Below are positions 62,301 through 64,000 of a DNA stretch of 64,000 nt, in pieces (positions within the stretch are counted from its first letter, which is position 1; the number at the start of each line of letters is the position of its first letter). Source of the DNA: Paenibacillus sp. BIHB 4019 (GTDB taxonomy: Bacteria; Bacillota; Bacilli; Paenibacillales; Paenibacillaceae); NCBI RefSeq assembly GCF_002741035.1, contig NZ_CP016808.1, positions 1,894,501 to 1,958,500 on the forward strand, written 5' to 3'. The translations under genes and the position numbers were made by a program. Below the pieces are notes generated by a model. That model ran no database searches. It worked only from the letters and a program-made list of their open reading frames with translations, and was not told the DNA's origin.

Positions 62301-64000
62301 GCTGCCGTTGGCACATTCGGATCAACCATCGACACAGCAAGTGCGTTGGAGGCTACCGATTCAAGCCCCGTATAGTCAACGGCTGTCACCGTATACACAT
62401 AATTCAGACCGACATCAGCTGTCATATCGGCAAAGCTAAGCGCTGCCGTCTCGGTCAAAAGCTCTGCACTAGCGGCTACAGCAGCCTGGCGATAGACGCG
62501 GTAGGACGATGCGCCTTCCACAGCGTTCCATGCCAGGGCAGCCGTTACAGATTCATTTTCAAGCTCCAGTTCCGTCAGCGCTAGACCTGTCGGCGCCAGC
62601 AGCAGCGGCGTAATTTCCAGACCATTCAAATGAGCCGTTTGGCCGCTGAATACGAGGTTCATTTGACCATCCTTCACGGCAATCTGATTGAATACGCGCT
62701 CAGCAATAGACTCCTTGCCGGACGTAATCGTGCCGTAGTCGGCCCCTTCAATATTGACATTGGTCCGTGTTGAGCCAATCCAATCGCCCGTATACGTTTT
62801 GACCGAATAGGAACCGTTCGGCAAATCGACCTTGAACTCATAGCTGGCATTGAAATAAGCCACGAAATCGCGTCTCAGGTCGTCCGTTCCCGCCCCCCGG
62901 TCGCGGTCAATCATGCCTGTGCTGTTCGTTAGCCCATAGCCGAGCGCAGGCGTATAAAGCACATTGCGCGTAATTTCGGTATATCCCGCAGCAACAGGAG
63001 CTCCTACCGGTCCGAAATCAAACCGGTACTGCGCCGATTTGGTCGTAATCGATACTTCGCTGGATGGCAGCGATTCGCCGCGGCCATTAACAGCCGTTAC
63101 CCGCACGGTATAAGACTTTCCTTCCAGCATTCCGCCAATGGTCAGGGTTGGCACCGTCGCTGTCCCAATCATGGCGTAAGCCGATTCAGGCTCGGAAGCC
63201 AGCTTGCGGTAAATTTTATAAATATCGGTGTTGTCCGAAGCGCTCCATTTCAGCACAGCACCGGCATTGCTGACACTGCCTGCAACGAGATGAGCTGGTG
63301 CATCTGGCACAGCATCAGGCTGTGCAATTTCGCGGACATAATCCGCCAGCGGCACCGAAAGCTGTTCAATGCCTCCTGCCAGCAGACGAGCGATTTGAAT
63401 GGCCCCGTATTCCTGGAAATGCGTATTGTCCGCAGAGCCATTCGGGAAAGCGCCATAAATGCCTGGCTCCACATGAAGGAATACAGACAAGGAAGCTTGC
63501 GGGCCAATGGAGTTGTAGTAGGCGATACTGAGCGCACTCAGGTCAACCAGCTCCACATTCAGCTCGGCAGCTACCTCTTTCATGGCCTGCACATACTCTG
63601 GAAAGCTAATATTAAAAATGCCTGTATCCGCATTGAAATCGCGGCGGCCCATCGGCGTTACGAGGATCGGCGTCGCGCCCCGCTGTCTGGCACCGTTAAC
63701 GTAGGTTTTCAAATAGTTTTTGTAATCGGCTGGCGAAGCATAGCGCTCAGGAACGCTAATCGTCGCATCATTGTGGCCGAATTGGACAAGGAAATAGTCC
63801 CCTGGACGAATCGTCCGCAATACTTCATCCAGACGGCCCTCTACAATAAAGGATTTGGAGCTGCGGCCGCCAATGGCATGATTTTTGAAAATAACATCAT
63901 TGCTGAAGAAGCGCGGCAGCATTTGGCCCCAGCCAGCCTGTGGCTCCCAATAGGGATCATAGGTTTGAACGGTAGAATCCCCCGCAAGATATACCGCCTG
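59384..64000 (-). CDS. Secreted CE12-type acetylesterase / PL11 rhamnogalacturonan lyase fusion (5' end outside window)
   Basis: At least 1538 codons; the N-terminus lies beyond the right edge. From the visible start: an SGNH esterase of the rhamnogalacturonan acetylesterase type (63.3-64.0 kb) with catalytic Ser in [13 protein letters not shown] and NTHF; a fibronectin type III domain; a malectin-like beta domain (62.6-63.0 kb); two more fibronectin-type domains; a PL11 lyase (60.25-62.0 kb) with [30 protein letters not shown] and [16 protein letters not shown]; an Ig-like domain; and two PGKPVLS repeats shared with the protein at 47.9 kb. It should remove acetyl groups and cleave the rhamnogalacturonan I backbone outside the cell. 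Confidence 0.9.
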   Translation of the reverse strand, partial: QAVYLAGDSTVQTYDPYWEPQAGWGQMLPRFFSNDVIFKNHAIGGRSSKSFIVEGRLDEVLRTIRPGDYFLVQFGHNDATISVPERYASPADYKNYLKTYVNGARQRGATPILVTPMGRRDFNADTGIFNISFPEYVQAMKEVAAELNVELVDLSALSIAYYNSIGPQASLSVFLHVEPGIYGAFPNGSADNTHFQEYGAIQIARLLAGGIEQLSVPLADYVREIAQPDAVPDAPAHLVAGSVSNAGAVLKWSASDNTDIYKIYRKLASEPESAYAMIGTATVPTLTIGGMLEGKSYTVRVTAVNGRGESLPSSEVSITTKSAQYRFDFGPVGAPVAAGYTEITRNVLYTPALGYGLTNSTGMIDRDRGAGTDDLRRDFVAYFNASYEFKVDLPNGSYSVKTYTGDWIGSTRTNVNIEGADYGTITSGKESIAERVFNQIAVKDGQMNLVFSGQTAHLNGLEITPLLLAPTGLALTELELENESVTAALAWNAVEGASSYRVYRQAAVAASAELLTETAALSFADMTADVGLNYVYTVTAVDYTGLESVASNALAVSMVDPNVPTAAIPTGLTLVETNKNDLTFRWDAVSNAKVFYIYRATKADGDYTLIGKSAEAAYTDTTVLTTIPYYYKVASVNAGGISELSQSLESPAVTTLYRNMEYLDRAPVAVKKAEGNYIGWRMLGLDPSSIAFNVYRDGSKVNAEPITGSTNLLDTEGTDSSVYQVTAVLNGVEKPATEDFGVWTQSYLSIPLQKPADDYTKDGQPYTYNAGDASVGDLDGDGELEIVLMWTPSNSKDNSQAGYTGIVYMDAYKMDGTRLWRINMGPNIRSGAHYTQFMVYDLDGDGRAEVTMKTADGTIDGLGRVIGDPSADHRNSSGYVLLGQEFLTVFNGLTGGALDTVAYDPPRGDVSAWGDAYGNRVDRFLAGVAYLDGEHPSVIFSRGYYTRTVLAAYNFRDGKLTQQWKFDSNTEGYGSYAGQGNHNLSIGDVDNDGKDEITFGAMAIDDDGKPLYNTGLGHGDALHFGDLDPTRPGLEVFGVHEHTDSKYGMEMRDAATGEILWGVFTGIDTGRGMSADIDPNHIGEEMWSATITNAQHIPITGLYNARGELITTNIPTSTNFGVWWDGDLLRELQDDNRIDKWDYTNETTVNLLTATGASSNNSTKANPSLQADLFGDWREEVMWRSTDSSELRIYTTTDVTEHRIRTLMHDPVYRLGIAWQNVAYNQPPHTSFYLGAGMEEPPMPRIQYVGAPQEEEDTTPPVIAGLPPQQMTEADSWTVAVTAEDPESGIRSLTLSFDGNPVVNGDVLSMAGRAGTHTFTATAVNEAGLQTTKTVVITVTGAEKATEIPGKPVLSDNNGHDNGLLDGSYKITMNLWYGQNGTVYKLYENGELIASKVLTDNSPSAQSASVDIAGKANGTYTYTCELTNSFGTTSCTPHTVTVKDAFPGQPVLSNDNWDGDGSYKVTMNMWWGTNATEYRLYENGTLIDTQTLTASTPGAQSASTTITDRAVGTYTYRVELSNDSGITESSQMEVNVTK

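Overview
The window looks like a chromosomal segment of a Paenibacillus-type, endospore-forming Firmicute. The reasons are moderate GC, strong Shine-Dalgarno sites of the AGGAGG type, an SLH-anchored giant protein, a YwhD homologue, a Spo0E-like peptide, a c-di-AMP riboswitch in front of an NlpC/P60 hydrolase, and large secreted polysaccharide-degrading enzymes. No rRNA, CRISPR array or intact insertion sequence was seen. One tRNA (Arg, anticodon CCT) is present.

Layout. 1-9.4 kb: an oligosaccharide-use locus. A LacI-type regulator (cut by the left edge) and a 1122-residue GH94 phosphorylase are on the minus strand. A lipoprotein sugar-binding protein, two permeases and an esterase diverge on the plus strand. 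Four copies of a 10-bp LacI-type operator lie among two divergent promoters. The long GH94 protein beside a family-1 uptake system suggests beta-1,2-glucooligosaccharide use. 9.4-12.6 kb: an ECF sigma factor, its ZAS anti-sigma factor and two membrane proteins. 12.7-14.8 kb: an AT-rich insert with a convergent AbiEii-like and AbiEi-like pair and a duplicated promoter/palindrome module. 15-28.4 kb: ywhD, an M1 peptidase, the riboswitch-controlled NlpC/P60 gene, a photolyase, a GNAT, two PLP-fold genes (one a MocR regulator), a YkuI-type EAL protein and motAB. 28.4-37.2 kb: DinB, RluF, a PAS histidine kinase, tadA, a Spo0E-like peptide, a soluble chemoreceptor, a split chromate transporter, a ROK regulator and tRNA-Arg. 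37.4-46.4 kb: a phage-type scrap, a 7TM-DISM histidine kinase with a SARP-type response regulator, and a 1729-residue SLH protein. 46.4-51.4 kb: galactokinase and a secreted OB-fold protein. 51.5-56.9 kb: a cytosolic 5'-nucleotidase-type phosphoesterase diverging from phnDCEE. 57.1-59 kb: an amidohydrolase and a divergent MarR regulator. 59.4-64 kb: a secreted enzyme joining a CE12-type esterase to a PL11 rhamnogalacturonan lyase, cut by the right edge.

Three signals stand out. First, a family of roughly 100-bp two-hairpin repeats occurs at five loci: a six-unit tandem array, a copy in the GH94 leader, two intergenic copies, and a double copy that supplies a gene's stop codon. Its second hairpin shows compensatory base changes between loci. 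Second, a cluster of DnaA-box-like 9-mers lies just upstream of a sporulation-kinase-like gene, between it and tadA. Third, the AbiE-type pair is arranged tail to tail, and the AbiEi-like gene has two promoters, each with a long perfect palindrome starting at the -10 hexamer. All assignments come from reading the sequence; no database search was run.
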